Shown here: one piece after another, positions 62,901 through 64,000 of the stretch | Numbering within the stretch: the first letter of the stretch is position 1 | Layout: every line of letters begins with the position of its first letter | NCBI GenBank assembly: GCA_964484765.1 | Contig: CAZAGI010000023.1 | Span: 31,858 to 95,857 of the forward strand | From: DSVQ01 sp964484765 | GTDB lineage: Bacteria; Planctomycetota; Planctomycetia; Planctomycetales; Planctomycetaceae | Direction of reading: 5' to 3' | Length of the DNA: 64,000 nt | Made by a program: the position numbers and the translations under genes | The notes under the pieces: model-generated | Told to the model about the DNA's origin: nothing | Databases searched by the model: none | Seen by the model: the letters and a program-made list of their open reading frames with translations, nothing else

Positions 62901-63251
62901 TCAGCGGCCCAGCCACAGTGAAAAGTTGCGATTGCTGAAGCCCACTCCCGAGGGAGCATATCCGCCATAAGGGTAACCCCCATACGGCAGAGTGCACGGC
63001 GGCTGAACAACATAGGGTTCCGGCACGACGATCGGCCGCGGCCGCACCACGACCGAACCGCCGTAGTAGCCACCGTACGCAGGACCGTAGGAGCCATACC
63101 CCCCGTATCCGCCGGACGGATGATGATGGTGATGATGATGCGGATGGTGGTGATGATGGTGGGAGTGAGGGCCGTGAGCTTGGGCGGTTCCCGTTCCCGA
63201 AAAGGCGATGCACACGGCCAACGCAGTCGTTGTCAACAATGAGCGAATCAT
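62901..63251 (-). CDS. His/Gly/Tyr-rich exported protein
   Basis: A 116-residue protein with a signal peptide (LLTTTALAVCIAFSGTGTAQA). The mature part begins with a histidine-rich stretch (HGPHSHHHHHHPHHHHHHH) and continues with GGYGGYGSYGPAYGGYYGG. It ends with a conserved-looking VVRPRPIVVPEPYVVQPPC and NRNFSLWLGR. The His tract suggests divalent-metal binding (Zn, Ni, Cu); the Gly/Tyr-rich part suggests a surface role. It is convergent with the TPR gene. Unknown function; a similar layout occurs in many Planctomycetes. Confidence 0.82.
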   Translation of the reverse strand: MIRSLLTTTALAVCIAFSGTGTAQAHGPHSHHHHHHPHHHHHHHPSGGYGGYGSYGPAYGGYYGGSVVVRPRPIVVPEPYVVQPPCTLPYGGYPYGGYAPSGVGFSNRNFSLWLGR

Positions 63252-63962
63252 GGCGAATTTCCTGTCTTGATGAGGTTGGTTGTCGGCTGAGTCTCTTCGC
63301 TGGGCCGACAGTTCCCTCTCATCGCAGCCGCTGTGCCAATCTCATAAAACTGGTGGAAACGGCGAAAACCGCGGGAAATTGCGGTTGGAAAGCGGCAATG
63401 CCCGCCGAATTGACGGGGAATGCGCCATCAACACGACAACACATCTGATCAACCTGATCCAATCCAGCGGAACGCCTTCGGCGGCGCATCGCGATTCTTC
63501 GCGTCAATCATTATCGTGGAACGAGCCGGTGCGTCCGGCTGAGATACCGATCCCGCAAACTTCCCGAAACAGGTGCATCCGTTGGGAATGGGACGGTAGC
63601 TGCGCCGAATGTGGCCCTGTCGGCGATTCGTCGAAAACAAGACCTGTTTTATAGTCGAGAATGGAAGTGAATCCTGCGCGGCGCGATTGACCGGCGATGG
63701 CTAATTTTCACAAGAAAAGATTGGTATCACCCTGGAGGATCGGCGTAAAATCGGTACGAGAATCCTGGCAGTCTATATGAGTGGTTCCAACATCCGTCCA
63801 CGCTTTCACTGCGTATCTCAATTACATTGCATGACACATAGTTCGTAGTTTCCGTCCATGGTTTGTTCCCGGAGGACCGTCTCGGGAAGAACTGCGGACT
63901 CGTTTTCGATCGATTCACTTCTGTTTGCGTTCGTCATCCGCCTGCATTCCGAGGAAAAGATT
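63252..63962. other. Intergenic stretch, no gene recognised
   Basis: Between the His-rich protein and the partial gene at the right edge. No frame with coding character was recognised on either strand and no tRNA-like structure was seen. It presumably carries the two divergent promoters. Confidence 0.5.
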
Positions 63963-64000
63963 ATGCGGCTCTGGAGTCAGTTCATTTCGGAAACGGTCAG
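63963..64000 (+). CDS. Start of an unidentified gene, cut by the window edge
   Basis: An ATG at 63963 is preceded by GAGG 8-9 bp upstream, and the frame reads MRLWSQFISETV to the edge. Too short to identify. The ribosome site is the main support. Confidence 0.5.
   Translation, partial: MRLWSQFISETV

Overview
The window comes from a high-GC bacterium, almost certainly a member of the Planctomycetota (a Planctomycetales-type lineage). The markers are two DUF1501 proteins, a DUF1549/DUF1553 protein with an N-terminal planctomycete-type cytochrome c motif, two tandem DUF1559 prepilin-like proteins, Ser/Thr kinases fused to sulfatase-modifying-factor-like domains, a sigma factor paired with such a kinase, a TIGR03032 protein and a surface protein with an LEPR-like N-terminus. 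Genus cannot be read from the sequence alone.

Layout. 1-5 kb: the end of a TetR regulator with a perfect operator palindrome, a DUF1501 protein, a cysteine-rich exported protein, and a zinc-ribbon Ser/Thr kinase on the minus strand. 5-10.5 kb: a BlaI/BlaR1-type pair with two copies of an 18-bp operator; the M56 metallopeptidase partner is a giant of 1631 residues. 10.5-16.5 kb: a carbohydrate-esterase/metallopeptidase fusion, an FtsX-type permease, and a PAS-GAF-receiver protein. 17-22.3 kb: a surface-modification cassette (SGNH hydrolase, carbamoyltransferase, SxtJ-like protein, DUF5989 protein, polytopic glycosyltransferase-like protein). 22.4-27.9 kb: an ECF sigma factor with a possible membrane partner, a phosphoesterase, yidC and mnmE. 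27.9-36.7 kb: a minus-strand block of metabolic genes (mannose-1-phosphate guanylyltransferase, M3 oligopeptidase, YjbQ, aroC, glycosyltransferase, aminotransferase, alpha/beta hydrolase).

36.8-46.2 kb: the DUF1549/1553 and DUF1501 pair with a nucleotidyltransferase-like gene between them, a TIM-barrel isomerase, a ParD/ParE toxin-antitoxin pair, two DUF1559 proteins and a DUF2306 membrane protein. 46.5-55 kb: an ECF sigma factor followed by a kinase-DUF1080-FGE fusion, a large FG-GAP surface protein and a TIGR03032 protein. 55.2-57.9 kb: an accessory patch around tRNA-Met(CAT), holding a TIR-TPR-zinc-ribbon protein, a possible restriction-gene vestige and a decayed integrase. 58-64 kb: two exported TPR-type proteins, a His/Gly-rich exported protein and the start of one further gene.

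The most system-like candidates are the BlaI/giant-M56 sensor with its paired operators, the TIR-TPR-zinc-ribbon protein in the tRNA/integrase-remnant patch, the esterase-metallopeptidase fusion, and the carbamoyltransferase/SxtJ/DUF5989/SGNH cassette. Many intergenic gaps carry short hairpin-forming repeats of several families; in two genes (aroC and the neighbouring glycosyltransferase) these repeats supply the last codons of the protein.
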